Assembly: GCF_030056705.1 (NCBI RefSeq)
Contig: NZ_JASHIC010000001.1
Span: 124,001 to 188,000, forward strand
Direction of reading: 5' to 3'
Source of the DNA: Flectobacillus longus
GTDB lineage: Bacteria; Bacteroidota; Bacteroidia; Cytophagales; Spirosomataceae
DNA: 64,000 bases
The notes beneath the pieces were generated by a model that saw only the letters and a program-made list of their open reading frames with translations, was not told the origin of the DNA and did not search any database. This document shows, piece after piece, positions 1 to 8,171 of this stretch (position 1 is its first letter; each line of letters begins with the position of its first letter). The translations under genes were made by a program, and so were the position numbers.

Positions 1-112
1 ATTCTTCTTTATCCAAGCTCATAATAAAGAATCCTGCAAGAATAACAACAATACCCAACAACATCAATGTATAGTTGGCTTTTCCAAATGGCAATTTTGA
101 TGAATTTGACAT
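1..112 (-). CDS. DUF3098-type small membrane protein (3' end outside window)
   Basis: Only the first 37 codons are inside the window. They start at the ATG complementary to 110-112 and read MSNSSKLPFGKANYTLMLLG, followed by a hydrophobic stretch (about residues 14-32) and a charged SLDKEE tail. This is the shape of the short one- or two-helix DUF3098 proteins that in Bacteroidota often sit just downstream of ftsX and upstream of uppP/truB. The ftsX gene lies upstream on the same strand, which supports the call. The function is unknown; an inner-membrane location is inferred. The 546-bp gap from ftsX is filled with repeats, so the two genes may not share a transcript here. Confidence 0.6.
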   Translation of the reverse strand, partial: MSNSSKLPFGKANYTLMLLGIVVILAGFFIMSLDKEE

Positions 113-206
113 AATTTTCGAATTTTATTGATATTAAAGCCATAATGGCTTCGAAGTTCATTTTTATAATTTATTCCTTTGTATAGAAGGTACTCTGCTC
201 CCACTT

Positions 207-252
207 AAGTATGAGTGCTGAATTGTGAGTAATGAGTTTTGAGTGTAATTTT
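207..252. repeat. Interspersed repeat, GTGCTGAATTGTGAGT type, copy 1
   Basis: The stretch beginning AAGTATGAGTGCTGAATTG recurs almost unchanged at 20370-20412, where it begins exactly at the mprF stop codon. Both copies continue with GTGAGTnATGAGTTnTGAGT. The same GAGTGATGAGTT/GTGAATTGTGAA vocabulary appears in the inverted repeat at 35131-35326. There is no coding potential. Origin and role are unknown. Confidence 0.7.
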
Positions 253-283
253 ATGATTACTAATGTTTTATCTCATCAATTTA

Positions 284-335
284 TTAAATCTTATTTTGCA
301 TAATTACTTAAGTAATCGTGCAGAATAAGATTTAA
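284..335. repeat. 52-bp near-perfect palindrome centred on CTTAAG
   Basis: Positions 284-309 pair with 310-335 apart from one mismatch (302/317), one G-T pair (301/318) and one T-G pair in the arm (296/323). The outer arms are TTAAATCTTATTTTGCA and its complement, and the centre is TTACTTAAGTAA. It lies between ftsX and the DUF3098 gene. It could act as a bidirectional terminator, but it has no loop and no clean T-tract. A second CTTAAG-centred palindrome lies at 469-510. Confidence 0.7.
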
Positions 336-468
336 GTTATGTGTTTAGGCACTAGGCAACAGGCACAAGGCAAAGAGTGTTAAAATGTTTTTTAATAACC
401 ACAGCCATGCTTTTTCCAAAGCCCACCGCCCAAAGCCGTTACCTGAAAGCCCAAAGCCCAATCTTAAA

Positions 469-510
469 TTTTATTTTGCCTACTAACTTAAGTAAGTAGG
501 CAAAATTAAA
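469..510. repeat. CTTAAG-centred palindrome adjoining a dispersed repeat
   Basis: Positions 469-489 pair with 490-510 with two mismatches. The arms contain TTTTGCCTACT and AGTAGGCAAAA. The right half runs directly into the dispersed repeat at 500-661. An eroded relative, with only TACTTAAGT left of the core, begins the second copy of that repeat near 49992. Confidence 0.65.
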
Positions 511-661
511 ATGAATTTTACCCGCTTTAAGCTCTAGGCTTTATGTGGTAGGCTAAAAGTTAAATAGTATTTCTCACGAAGTAATAGAGACTTTTTTGCC
601 TAATGCCTACGGCTTACAGCTTAAAGCGTATTAATTCAATTTTATTTTGCATTAATACTTA
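500..661. repeat. About 160-bp interspersed repeat, copy A
   Basis: This stretch is clearly homologous to 50003-50160. Shared blocks include TTAAGCTCTAGGCTTTATG, GTAGGCTAAAAGTT, TTTTGCCTAATGC, TTACAGCTTAAAGCGTATTA and TTTTGCATTAATACTTA. It ends in a hairpin (628-638 with 648-658, one mismatch) directly against the ftsX stop codon, so here it would be the first structure formed after ftsX translation ends. A short degenerate relative (GCCTAATGCCTACTG, GCTTACAGCGTTAGTAATTC) lies at about 36141-36181 before secG. No protein is encoded, so this is a non-autonomous dispersed element or a decayed intergenic repeat. Confidence 0.75.
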
Positions 662-1543
662 ATAAAGGTCGTCTAAAGACAATTTAAGATATTTATCAAC
701 TGAACGGAAAGTACTTGTTACTCCCACCAGTACACCTATCATCAAAATGATAAGAATCAATAAAACCATCTTATCTATTTCTTGTAAAATCACTAACCCA
801 TCTACTTTATTAACCGCCAATTGTTGTGTTACAATCAACAAAGTACTTGCGATAAAACCACTAATCAGACCTTGTAATGCACCTTTTGACACAAATGGTT
901 TACGAATAAATGAGTCAGTAGCTCCCACAAGCTGCATACTGCGAATCAGAAAACGTTGTGAATATAGCGCAAGTTTGATAGTATTATTGACAAGCATAAT
1001 AATGATTACCAATAACAACAATACAAAACCCGACAAAATGAGATATATCTTAGAAATATTTTTGTTGACTTCGTCAACAAAGTTTTCTACATAACCTACT
1101 TCTTTGATTCCTTGAATACGCTCTAAAGACTTTTTAATTTCCTTCAATCTACTTTCACTGAAATATTCTTCCTTGATTTTGATTGAATAAGAATTCAACA
1201 AAGGATTGTTATTTTTGCCTAATAACTTATGAAAATCCTCACCCGAGTCATCTATAAACTGTTTTGCGGCCGCATCTTTTGAGATAAAATTAATCTGAGC
1301 AGAGTTATCCTTGTAAAGAACAAAAGGATATTTTGCTATTTGCTTGTAGATAGAATCCAATTTGGTATTAGACAATTCGTTGTCTAGATATGCCTGCACT
1401 TCTACATTTTGTCGAACCACTTCCGCTAGTTTACGGGCATTAAGCGTCAAAAGTCCACAAAGACCAATCAAGAACAGGGCAATTGTTAAACTCACAACTA
1501 CCATCAGGTTAGGGGTATTTCCTAGTTTTTTAACTTTTGGCAT
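659..1543 (-). CDS. ftsX: FtsX-like cell-division permease
   Basis: A 294-aa membrane protein with FtsX topology: one N-terminal helix (about residues 13-33), a large extracytoplasmic domain (34-164), then three helices (about 165-186, 222-245, 258-280). The segment QLVGATDSFIRKPFVSKGALQG after helix 2 is the characteristic FtsX coupling region. FtsX pairs with the ATPase FtsE to control peptidoglycan hydrolases at the septum; ftsE is not adjacent here, as is usual in Bacteroidota. The ATG is complementary to 1541-1543 and there is no competing upstream start. DUF3098 lies downstream. The stop codon abuts a repeat-derived hairpin that may terminate transcription. Confidence 0.88.
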   Translation of the reverse strand: MPKVKKLGNTPNLMVVVSLTIALFLIGLCGLLTLNARKLAEVVRQNVEVQAYLDNELSNTKLDSIYKQIAKYPFVLYKDNSAQINFISKDAAAKQFIDDSGEDFHKLLGKNNNPLLNSYSIKIKEEYFSESRLKEIKKSLERIQGIKEVGYVENFVDEVNKNISKIYLILSGFVLLLLVIIIMLVNNTIKLALYSQRFLIRSMQLVGATDSFIRKPFVSKGALQGLISGFIASTLLIVTQQLAVNKVDGLVILQEIDKMVLLILIILMIGVLVGVTSTFRSVDKYLKLSLDDLY

Positions 1544-1666
1544 GATTTTACAGTGCGATTTGGAGCGTAATCTTCAATGCTGCACAAGTAATTCGTAGGT
1601 TCAATTGTTACTGAAACAAATTTACTTGTTTTTCATTGCAATAATATACATTTAACGCTTTTTAAC

Positions 1667-1702
1667 AAAAAAGCCGTCTGATAAACTCAAACGGCTTTTT
1701 TT
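1667..1702 (-). terminator. Rho-independent terminator of the bifunctional nuclease gene
   Basis: The arms AAAAAAGCCGT (1667-1677) and ACGGCTTTTTTT (1691-1702) form a GC-cored hairpin. Read on the minus strand it ends in a T-tract. It sits about 10-45 bp after the stop of the gene at 1713-2303. Confidence 0.85.
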
Positions 1703-1712
1703 ATCAGTTGAA

Positions 1713-2303
1713 TTAATTTCTACGTTCGATTTCGTCTCTGATTTTAGCTGCCCTTTCATAATCCTCACTTTCGATAGCTTCCTCAAGCATTTTGTTGAGT
1801 ACTTCTACAGGATTATCTCTGAGCATTTCGCCAAATGATTTTTTAGGATTTGACGACTCGATAGCCTCGTCATCATCATCATGCTGTGAAGTTTCATTTA
1901 CAGAAATACCAGCTTCAGACAATACGTGTTCGGTTGTATAAATTGGCACATTAAAGCGTAAGCCAATCGCAATTGCATCAGAAGGGCGAGCGTCTATTGC
2001 GACATCTCTTAAGCCATCAGAACATTGTATTTTAGCAAAAAATACGCCTTCTCTTATATCTGTAATGGTAATTTCGGTAACTGAATAACCAAATGACTTA
2101 GCAAATGTTTTAAACAAATCATGCGTCATTGGGCGGTTAGGTTCAATTTTTTCAATTTCAATGGCTATTGCCTGAGCCTCAAAAGTTCCGATAATAATAG
2201 GTAAACGACGAGGTCCGTGCTCCTCTCCCAAAACAAGCGCAAAAGAGCCTGTCTGTGATGAACTTGGCGACAATCCCAATATTTCTAGTCTTATTTTCTC
2301 CAC
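1713..2303 (-). CDS. Bifunctional nuclease family (BFN/DUF151) protein with C-terminal UVR motif
   Basis: 196 aa. Residues 1-135 match the BFN/DUF151 fold, with LPIIIGTFEAQAIAIE near residue 35 and DARPSDAIAIGLR near 103-115, the best conserved block. Residues about 163-196 (VEVLNKMLEEAIESEDYE, RAAKIRDEIE) are a UVR motif, the UvrB/UvrC-interaction helix pair also found in Clp-associated McsA. BFN proteins have been reported to have DNase/RNase activity in plants; in bacteria the role is unclear and a stress link is plausible. The gene has its own terminator at 1667-1702. A TGACA-N3-TGGCA sequence lies 77 bp upstream, similar to one before miaB. Confidence 0.85.
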   Translation of the reverse strand: MEKIRLEILGLSPSSSQTGSFALVLGEEHGPRRLPIIIGTFEAQAIAIEIEKIEPNRPMTHDLFKTFAKSFGYSVTEITITDIREGVFFAKIQCSDGLRDVAIDARPSDAIAIGLRFNVPIYTTEHVLSEAGISVNETSQHDDDDEAIESSNPKKSFGEMLRDNPVEVLNKMLEEAIESEDYERAAKIRDEIERRN

Positions 2304-2379
2304 TTTGTAAGAGCTTATAATGAATAAACGGTTGAATTCCTACCAACATTGTCTACAACCTTGCCAAACAGTCTCACTA

Positions 2380-2392
2380 TGCCAATTTGTCA
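2380..2392 (-). promoter_or_regulatory. TGACA-N3-TGGCA motif upstream of the BFN gene
   Basis: On the minus strand the sequence reads TGACAAATTGGCA. The same arrangement, TGACATAATGGCA, precedes miaB at 31522-31534, and TGCCA/TGTCA pentamers are dense before groES. A shared stress regulator is a guess. Otherwise 2304-2653 contains only the etfA terminator and AT-rich sequence. Confidence 0.3.
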
Positions 2393-2542
2393 TAACTAGT
2401 AGGATTTATGATGATAACAAAGATATAAACCTCATTAATTTTAAAAAAGTTTTCTTCCTGTTTGTTTTACTAAATTAAAAGTAAGGATATGCCTAGTTTT
2501 AGAAATATCTGTATGGTCAATTGTATTTCGTTCTGATAATCA

Positions 2543-2577
2543 ACAAAAAAGACCTATCTCTTTACGAGAATAGGTCT
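2543..2577 (-). terminator. Terminator of the etfA gene
   Basis: The 8-bp stem AGACCTAT (2550-2557) / ATAGGTCT (2570-2577) is followed, on the minus strand, by TTTTTTG. It lies about 77 bp past the etfA stop. Confidence 0.8.
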
Positions 2578-2653
2578 GATTCGCAACGGCAAGAAATTTC
2601 GGTTTACTTACTATGTCTTGTTATAAAAATTTTAATTAAAGTAAAATCAACAA

Positions 2654-3619
2654 TTACTTCGATGCTTGAATAGCTTTTGTCAAACGAGGTAATACATCAA
2701 AAACGTCGCCTATAATCCCATAATCAGCCGCCTTGAAGAAAGGAGCTTCTGGATCTTTGTTAATCACCACAATCACTTTAGACGAGTTGACACCCGCCAA
2801 ATGTTGAATGGCTCCTGAAATCCCGCAAGCAATATATAAATTAGGAGAAACTTTAATACCTGTTTGACCAACGTGCTCATGGTGAGGGCGCCAGTCCAAA
2901 TCAGAAACGGGTTTTGAACAAGCTGTTGCTGCTCCGAGTGCATTGGCTAGGTCTTCCACAATTCCCCAATTTTCTGGACCTTTCAATCCACGACCTGCCG
3001 ATACTACTAAGTCTGCTTCTGGTAAGGATACCTGTCCAGATGCTTTATGTGTACCTGTCACCTTTACGGCAAAATCAGCATCGTTCAAGGCTGGTGCAAA
3101 ATTTTCGACAGATGCACTACCATCGCCCTCAACTACATTTACCGCATTTTTCTTAATAGCAATCACCTTTTTGTCAGATGTCAATGCCACAGTCGCAAAG
3201 GCTTTACCCGTATAGATACTTCTTTTCACAGTGACACCACTAGAAAAATCTGGTAAGTCAACGACGTTTGACACAATAGAAGCTTTTAACTTGGCAGACA
3301 CTCGTGCTGATACGGCATCGCCTAATGAAGATTTCGACAAAATAACGAACTCTGCTGACGTCGCATTTACAGCCTCCGCTAATACACTTGAATATGCCTG
3401 AATCGAAGCAATATTTAAACGAGCATCAGATGCCCACAATACTTTGGTTGCTCCGTACTTACCAGCGATAGCTAAAGCTTCATTGCTAGACTCGCCAATG
3501 GCAAGAACTGTCACTGAACTACCTTTTGCTTTGGCAACTTCTGAGCCATAATATATTGCTTCTAATGATGATTTTTTGATTAAGCCGTTATCTAATTCGG
3601 CAAAAACTAAAACGCTCAT
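2654..3619 (-). CDS. etfA: Electron transfer flavoprotein subunit alpha
   Basis: 321 aa, the usual length. The N-terminal alpha/beta domain (1-195) is followed by the FAD-binding C-terminal domain. The latter shows VVSAGRGLKGPENW (about 205), a GQTGIKVSPNLYIACGISG stretch (about 251) and INKDPEAPFFKAADYGIIGD (about 287), the family signatures that hold FAD. With EtfB it accepts electrons from acyl-CoA dehydrogenases and passes them to the membrane quinone pool. It lies 153 bp downstream of etfB on the same strand, with a terminator after it, so the two are probably one unit. Confidence 0.95.
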   Translation of the reverse strand: MSVLVFAELDNGLIKKSSLEAIYYGSEVAKAKGSSVTVLAIGESSNEALAIAGKYGATKVLWASDARLNIASIQAYSSVLAEAVNATSAEFVILSKSSLGDAVSARVSAKLKASIVSNVVDLPDFSSGVTVKRSIYTGKAFATVALTSDKKVIAIKKNAVNVVEGDGSASVENFAPALNDADFAVKVTGTHKASGQVSLPEADLVVSAGRGLKGPENWGIVEDLANALGAATACSKPVSDLDWRPHHEHVGQTGIKVSPNLYIACGISGAIQHLAGVNSSKVIVVINKDPEAPFFKAADYGIIGDVFDVLPRLTKAIQASK

Positions 3620-3772
3620 AATAATATCGTTTGTGTGCTAATCAGTAAAAACTGTTATCTGTTAATCGTTGATTTGTTATTAGTCTTTTTCATTTTTCTA
3701 AATAACCAACTGCTTTATAACACCTTTAGATAACACGGTTAAATGCTTTGAATAAAAACTTGATTGAGAATC

Positions 3773-4507
3773 TTACAAAACCTTAGCTTCGTTTTTCAAC
3801 AAATCAATTAATTTTTCTGCCTCTTCTGCAGGAATCATTTTTACGGCACCTTTTGGTGCAGGAAGCGCATATTTCTCAGTAATAGTCAATCCTGAACCTA
3901 CTGGCTCTACAACTTTTAGAGGTTTTGTTCTAGCCGACATAATGCCACGCATATTCGGGATTTTCCACTCAGCAATTGGCTCTTGGCAACCTAATACCAA
4001 TGGCAATGAAGCTTCAACATCTTCTTTTCCACCTTCAATTTCACGAGTCATTTTAGCAACACCCCCATCAATTTCCAATTTCATGACTGGCGAAAGCGAT
4101 GGTATTCCCAACATCTCTCCTACTAAACCATGCACCACACCACTATTGAAATCAATAGATTCACGACCCATCAAAATCAAGTCGTAATTTTCTTGAGAAG
4201 CAATATGTGCAATTTGTTCTGCAACAAAATACGAATCAGTCGGTTCGGTGTTCACACGAATAGCATCGTCGGCACCAATTGCCAAACATTTACGGATTAC
4301 TTGTTCAGACTCAGCCTCACCCACGTTCAAAACTGTTACGGTACCGCCGTGCTGTTCTTTGAGTTCGACTGCACGAGACAAGGCATAATCGTCGTAAGGT
4401 CCGCAAATATATTGTACGCCCGTTTTGTTAAACTTGGTATCACCATCGATAAAAGAAATTTTAGCGGTGGTATCAGGGACATTGGTAATACATACTAAGA
4501 TTTTCAT
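3773..4507 (-). CDS. etfB: Electron transfer flavoprotein subunit beta
   Basis: 244 aa. It begins MKILVCITNVPDTTAKISF and carries the AMP-binding region KCLAIGADDAIRVN (about 94-107) and DLILMGRESIDFNSGVV (about 138). It is the AMP-containing partner of EtfA in the soluble cytoplasmic heterodimer. It is first in the etfBA unit. The 182-bp spacer separates it from a divergent TPR gene, so both promoters should lie there; I could not assign boxes with confidence. Confidence 0.94.
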   Translation of the reverse strand: MKILVCITNVPDTTAKISFIDGDTKFNKTGVQYICGPYDDYALSRAVELKEQHGGTVTVLNVGEAESEQVIRKCLAIGADDAIRVNTEPTDSYFVAEQIAHIASQENYDLILMGRESIDFNSGVVHGLVGEMLGIPSLSPVMKLEIDGGVAKMTREIEGGKEDVEASLPLVLGCQEPIAEWKIPNMRGIMSARTKPLKVVEPVGSGLTITEKYALPAPKGAVKMIPAEEAEKLIDLLKNEAKVL

Positions 4508-4689
4508 AACAATTAAAATATTATGTTTACAGTAGATTAATCGTACAGCTTTAATATTTAACTATACCGAGGATATTTTTAACTTTTCGAACAACATTCT
4601 GATGCAATATTAACGAAAAGTTTTAAAAATAGTATGCAAGCATAATAATTTTTTCAAAGTTTTTTACAAACCCTTTTATTTAAAGCAAG

Positions 4690-5019
4690 ATGAACCAATT
4701 TCGCCTTGAACAATTGCGTAAATTTTATGAAGAAGAGCCCAACGACCCCTTTAATGCGTATGCGTTGGCAACTGAGTTATTAAAGTTTGACCTGCAAGCA
4801 GCACGACAATTATTTGAAGAATTATTAGCAAAGCACCCAAATTATTGGGCAACCTATTATCATGCCGCAGCGCTTTACACTACTTTAGAAGAATTTGATT
4901 TGGCAGAACAGACTTACCAAAAAGGCATTGAGATTACAGCAAATCTCCAAAATGAAAAGGCTTTAAAAGAACTAAAAGGAGCCTATCAAATGTTTTTGGA
5001 TGAGAGGGAAGAATGGTAA
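4690..5019 (+). CDS. Small tetratricopeptide-repeat protein
   Basis: 109 aa, entirely helical in character. Two TPR-like units are visible: about 19-52 (DPFNAYALATELLKFDLQAA, RQLFEELLAKHPNY) and about 53-86 (WATYYHAAALYTTLEEFDLA, EQTYQKGIEI). There is no signal peptide, so it is probably a cytoplasmic adaptor. It is transcribed divergently from etfB. No specific partner can be named. An inverted repeat of the GGATTTGGGAT family follows directly. Confidence 0.75.
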   Translation: MNQFRLEQLRKFYEEEPNDPFNAYALATELLKFDLQAARQLFEELLAKHPNYWATYYHAAALYTTLEEFDLAEQTYQKGIEITANLQNEKALKELKGAYQMFLDEREEW

Positions 5020-5023
5020 ACCC

Positions 5024-5149
5024 TTTCGGATTTGGGATAGCTGATTTTGGTTTTTTGCGAGAAATGGTCAATTTATTTTTTTGATTATCCAAAGTTTATC
5101 TAATTCGAATTAAAAAAATCTGAAATCTAATATCCCAAATTCGAAATCC
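5024..5149. repeat. Imperfect inverted repeat, GGATTTGGGAT family, copy 1
   Basis: The left arm (5024-5050) contains TTCGGATTTGGGATAGCTGA. The right arm (5118-5149) contains its degenerate complement, ATCTGAAATCTAATATCCCA followed by AATTCGAAATCC. The spacer is AT-rich. The same arms recur at 24010-24094 and 37567-37677, and as single arms at 52086-52119 and 58343-58374. Confidence 0.7.
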
Positions 5150-5235
5150 AATTAAACCTTTCCATTTTCAAACATTCTAAGAAATATAACAAACTCCTTC
5201 GCGGAGCGTTTAATAGTAAAATCACAACGAAAGTC

Positions 5236-5613
5236 ATGAACTGCAAAAAACACATATTGCTTTTCTTCATCCTAATCTTAGGTTATGGATGCTTGGCTTG
5301 GGGAATGAAATCTACTTCATTCGTCAACTCAGGAAGAAAAGAGTTTGTTGCGGCTTCAAGTATTTCTGGTGTAAATGGAGTAGTAAAAAACACAACTCCA
5401 TCATTTGTTTTGGCAGATGACAACGAAACAGAACCAGAACATACTCAAGACCTTGTACCTGTTGTTGGTTTTCTTCCAGATTTTAGTGCTTTTTTTGATG
5501 CCTTTGTATTACCTGAAAATTTGGTAATATATCAATCTACTGGCAACACTTTTCCTTATCACATCAATCACCTCTACGTGCTATTCCATGAGTGGAAATA
5601 TCTACCTTTCTAA
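5236..5613 (+). CDS. Small exported protein of unknown function
   Basis: 125 aa. The N-terminus MNCKKHILLFFILILGYGCL is a strong signal sequence, and the Cys after LILGYG could be a lipidation site. The rest is polar and acidic (DDNETEPEHTQDLVPVVGF). I recognise no domain. It is followed by a weak hairpin (ATTGTAAC 5630-5637 / GTTACAAT 5648-5655) and then the Tyr/Gly-rich exported protein, 117 bp away; the two may be co-expressed. Confidence 0.5.
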   Translation: MNCKKHILLFFILILGYGCLAWGMKSTSFVNSGRKEFVAASSISGVNGVVKNTTPSFVLADDNETEPEHTQDLVPVVGFLPDFSAFFDAFVLPENLVIYQSTGNTFPYHINHLYVLFHEWKYLPF

Positions 5614-5730
5614 TTGCTTGTTTTAATACATTGTAACCTCATTTTTAGTTACAATAGCCTTTTGGATACTGATTTTTCGGTTTCCACAGTATTATCTATT
5701 CGTTTTCTAATCATTATAGTATTTAAAGCC

Positions 5731-6999
5731 ATGAAAACTAACAAGCTTTTCGGAGGAATGGAAGCATTGGAAGGAATTAGCTTCCGTCACACAGTTGTTG
5801 CTTTTATAGCATTGATTATGACATTGTTCCAAAGTCAAATATTTGGACAAGCTAATCAGATTGAAACCCTCAAAGGGATGCAACAAAGTATTGCGTCGTA
5901 CGATGCAGATGTTCGTGAGTCCATATTGACTACTAGTCAATATCCTGTGGCGTTGGCAACGATTCAAAATTTGCGCAGTCAGGCTCAAAACTCATTTCAA
6001 AACGTTATTAAAGATTTTAGTCAGAAGAAACAAGGTTGGTTTTACGAGCTAACTCGTTACCCAGATTTGTTACACACCTTGGCTACCACTCCAAGCGGTA
6101 AAAGTCGTGATGAGATTGAAGCAATGTTCCCCAACAAAGATGAAAATTTGGCAACTGCTGCATGGAAACTATATCGTCATCACGAAGATGATTTAGATAA
6201 AGTAGATCAACTGTACCAACAAGCAGAGGATGGGTTCAAAAAAACCATTCAGCCACTTGATGCCACAGCGCAAAGTGCTTTTACCACATTGGCAAAATAT
6301 CCAGATGTAATGTTATTCTTGAATGACAATTTGGACATTACGCAACAATTAGGTAAAAAGTATATTTCGGATCAAAGCGGTTTAAAAACTGAGTTGGCTG
6401 CACAACATGATAGTTTAGTCGTTCAAAACCAAGCACAATTGGCTGCCTATAAACGTGAATTGGATAAAAATCCACAAGCCAAACAAGAGTTGAACCAAGC
6501 GGCTAAGGATTTTGCCAAAAGCAATGGATATATCCTACCCAATGGTCAAATCGCTTATGGTAATGGATATGGTTACGGGTATGCAAATCCATACTCATAT
6601 TGGTTTGGTTATCCATATTGGTATGGCTCAGCTTTGTGGTACCCTGGAGCATATTGGGGTAGTTTTGGGATGAGCTATGGTTTTGGAGGCTGGGGTTTAG
6701 GCATGTTTCCAGCATACGGATTCTCAAACTGGTTCTTTAATGGCGGTTACTATATGAATTATCCAAATTTGTATCGTCATTACGGAAATTATTACCGTAA
6801 TGTAGTAGCTAGCAGACCTAATTATTATCGAGGAAATACCTTTAGTGGTACAATGAACAACCATTTCACTGCTTCAAGAGGTAGTAGTTTCAACGGAGGT
6901 AGTCGTCCTAGCTATGGCGGAAATTACGGAGGAGGATTCCGCTCAGGAGGTTTTTCAGGAGGAGGTAGAAGTTTTGGCGGCGGTGGTAGACATCGTTAA
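5731..6999 (+). CDS. Exported protein with Tyr/Trp/Gly-rich C-terminal domain
   Basis: The ATG at 5731 gives 422 aa. The reading frame is open from 5614, but the extra residues lie across an intergenic hairpin and are unlikely to be translated. A hydrophobic segment at about residues 19-40 ending QSQIFGQA is a late signal peptide or anchor. Residues 45-265 are helical and polar. From about 268 the protein turns into an aromatic repeat region (GYGYGYANPYSYWFGYPYWY and similar), then an RS/Gly-rich tail (GGGFRSGGFSGGGRSFGGGG). Such tails occur in surface or RNA-binding proteins, but no function can be assigned. Confidence 0.7.
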   Translation: MKTNKLFGGMEALEGISFRHTVVAFIALIMTLFQSQIFGQANQIETLKGMQQSIASYDADVRESILTTSQYPVALATIQNLRSQAQNSFQNVIKDFSQKKQGWFYELTRYPDLLHTLATTPSGKSRDEIEAMFPNKDENLATAAWKLYRHHEDDLDKVDQLYQQAEDGFKKTIQPLDATAQSAFTTLAKYPDVMLFLNDNLDITQQLGKKYISDQSGLKTELAAQHDSLVVQNQAQLAAYKRELDKNPQAKQELNQAAKDFAKSNGYILPNGQIAYGNGYGYGYANPYSYWFGYPYWYGSALWYPGAYWGSFGMSYGFGGWGLGMFPAYGFSNWFFNGGYYMNYPNLYRHYGNYYRNVVASRPNYYRGNTFSGTMNNHFTASRGSSFNGGSRPSYGGNYGGGFRSGGFSGGGRSFGGGGRHR

Positions 7000-7004
7000 T
7001 AGAT

Positions 7005-7260
7005 ATGAGTCCTTCCTAATTTAGTGATTAATTTAAAATTTGTATACTGGCAGTTGAGACTCAATGATTGCGTCTTAAACGGAATAAAATCTAACATATA
7101 AAATCAAAAAATCGGTCGGAAAATATTTTCCGACCGATTTTTTGATTTTATATGCCAACGCATACTTTTTTAGACACCAAACATTTCTTCTCTACGAGAG
7201 AAATTCATACTAAAGTAATCGCTAAATCACTCAAACACTAAATTTGGTAGAATGCCCCAT
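7005..7260. mobile_element. MITE-like element with terminal inverted repeats, copy 1
   Basis: The left end ATGAGTCCTTCCTAATTTAG (7005-7024) is complementary, with several mismatches, to the right end CACTAAATTTGGTAGAATG (7236-7254, continuing to 7260). Inside is a unit shared with 15870-15916 (GTGATTAATTTAAAATTTGT, CTGGCAG, GAGAC, CAATGATTGCGTCTTAA) and a perfect 60-bp palindrome. There is no transposase ORF. The second copy, at 15818-16030, has the same order of parts. A non-autonomous element is the simplest explanation. Confidence 0.6.
7095..7154. terminator. Perfect 60-bp palindrome, probable bidirectional terminator
   Basis: Every base from 7095 to 7124 pairs with 7154 down to 7125, with no loop. 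The core is CGGTCGGAAAATATTTTCCG, flanked by A6 and T6 runs, so a hairpin with a T-tract forms on either strand. It lies between convergent genes (the exported protein and purine nucleoside phosphorylase). The copy at 15940-15985 has the same core but different, still complementary, outer arms. Confidence 0.75.
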
Positions 7261-7280
7261 ATTGATGTTTCATACTTCAT

Positions 7281-8102
7281 TTATGCTCTCTCAACAACCC
7301 CTTTAATTATCTCAGTCATTAAGGGCTCTGCTTTGTTAGCCGCAGCTATAATTTTCTCTAAACTAGCAACTTGTAAAGTTTCAGGAATACCCATATCGGT
7401 TATTACCGATATGCCAAAGCAACGAATACCCATTTGATGTGCTACAATGATTTCTGGAACTGTTGACATGCCTACAGCATCAGCACCCACCATTCTTAGT
7501 AAACGATATTCGGCACGAGTTTCAAGTTGTGGACCAGGAGCATTAACATATATGCCTTTTTGCAACGCTATTCCTAGTTCAGATGCTACATGTTCAGCTA
7601 ATGTTATTAATTTCAAATCATATAGGTCACACATATCTGGAAACCTATCACCAAACTCCTCATAATGCTTTCCTGTTAGTGGGTTTTCGGGCATAAAAAG
7701 ACTTATATGATCATGAATAATCATCAAATCACTAACTTTAAAATCGGGATTCAATGCCCCAGAAGCATTCGAAACGATGAGTTTGTTGATACCCAAATAT
7801 TTCATTACTCTAATAGGAAACGTCACTTGTTGCATAGTATAACCTTCATAATAATGAAAACGCCCTTGCATGCAAACAACTTTCTTACCAGACAGTGTGC
7901 CCAAAATTAATTTCCCCGTATGTGTTTCAACAGTCGATATAGGAAAGTGAGGAATTGTTTCGTAGGATAAAACCTTTTCAATAACAATTTCATCTACCAG
8001 TGCACCCAAACCTGTTCCTAATACAATGCCAAATTCAGGTATAAAATCAGGCAATTGAGCTTGTATATGCGCAGTTGCTTCATGAACTTGTTCTACTAAC
8101 AT
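7281..8102 (-). CDS. punA: Purine nucleoside phosphorylase, inosine-guanosine type
   Basis: 273 aa from the ATG complementary to 8100-8102 ([14 protein letters not shown]). The frame is open 45 bp further upstream, but that extension is not typical of the family. Signature elements are [12 protein letters not shown] (phosphate loop), [23 protein letters not shown], a [19 protein letters not shown] segment with VGMSTVPE, and [10 protein letters not shown]. This is the trimeric class that cleaves inosine and guanosine to base plus ribose-1-phosphate for purine salvage. It is cytoplasmic, and follows the flavoprotein gene on the same strand by 69 bp. Confidence 0.93.
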   Translation of the reverse strand: MLVEQVHEATAHIQAQLPDFIPEFGIVLGTGLGALVDEIVIEKVLSYETIPHFPISTVETHTGKLILGTLSGKKVVCMQGRFHYYEGYTMQQVTFPIRVMKYLGINKLIVSNASGALNPDFKVSDLMIIHDHISLFMPENPLTGKHYEEFGDRFPDMCDLYDLKLITLAEHVASELGIALQKGIYVNAPGPQLETRAEYRLLRMVGADAVGMSTVPEIIVAHQMGIRCFGISVITDMGIPETLQVASLEKIIAAANKAEPLMTEIIKGVVERA

Positions 8103-8171
8103 GTTGTCTAAAGTTTTTGAAAAATTGGTAAAAGCCCACAAGAACACCTAAAATATAGAATTTGTATTTTC

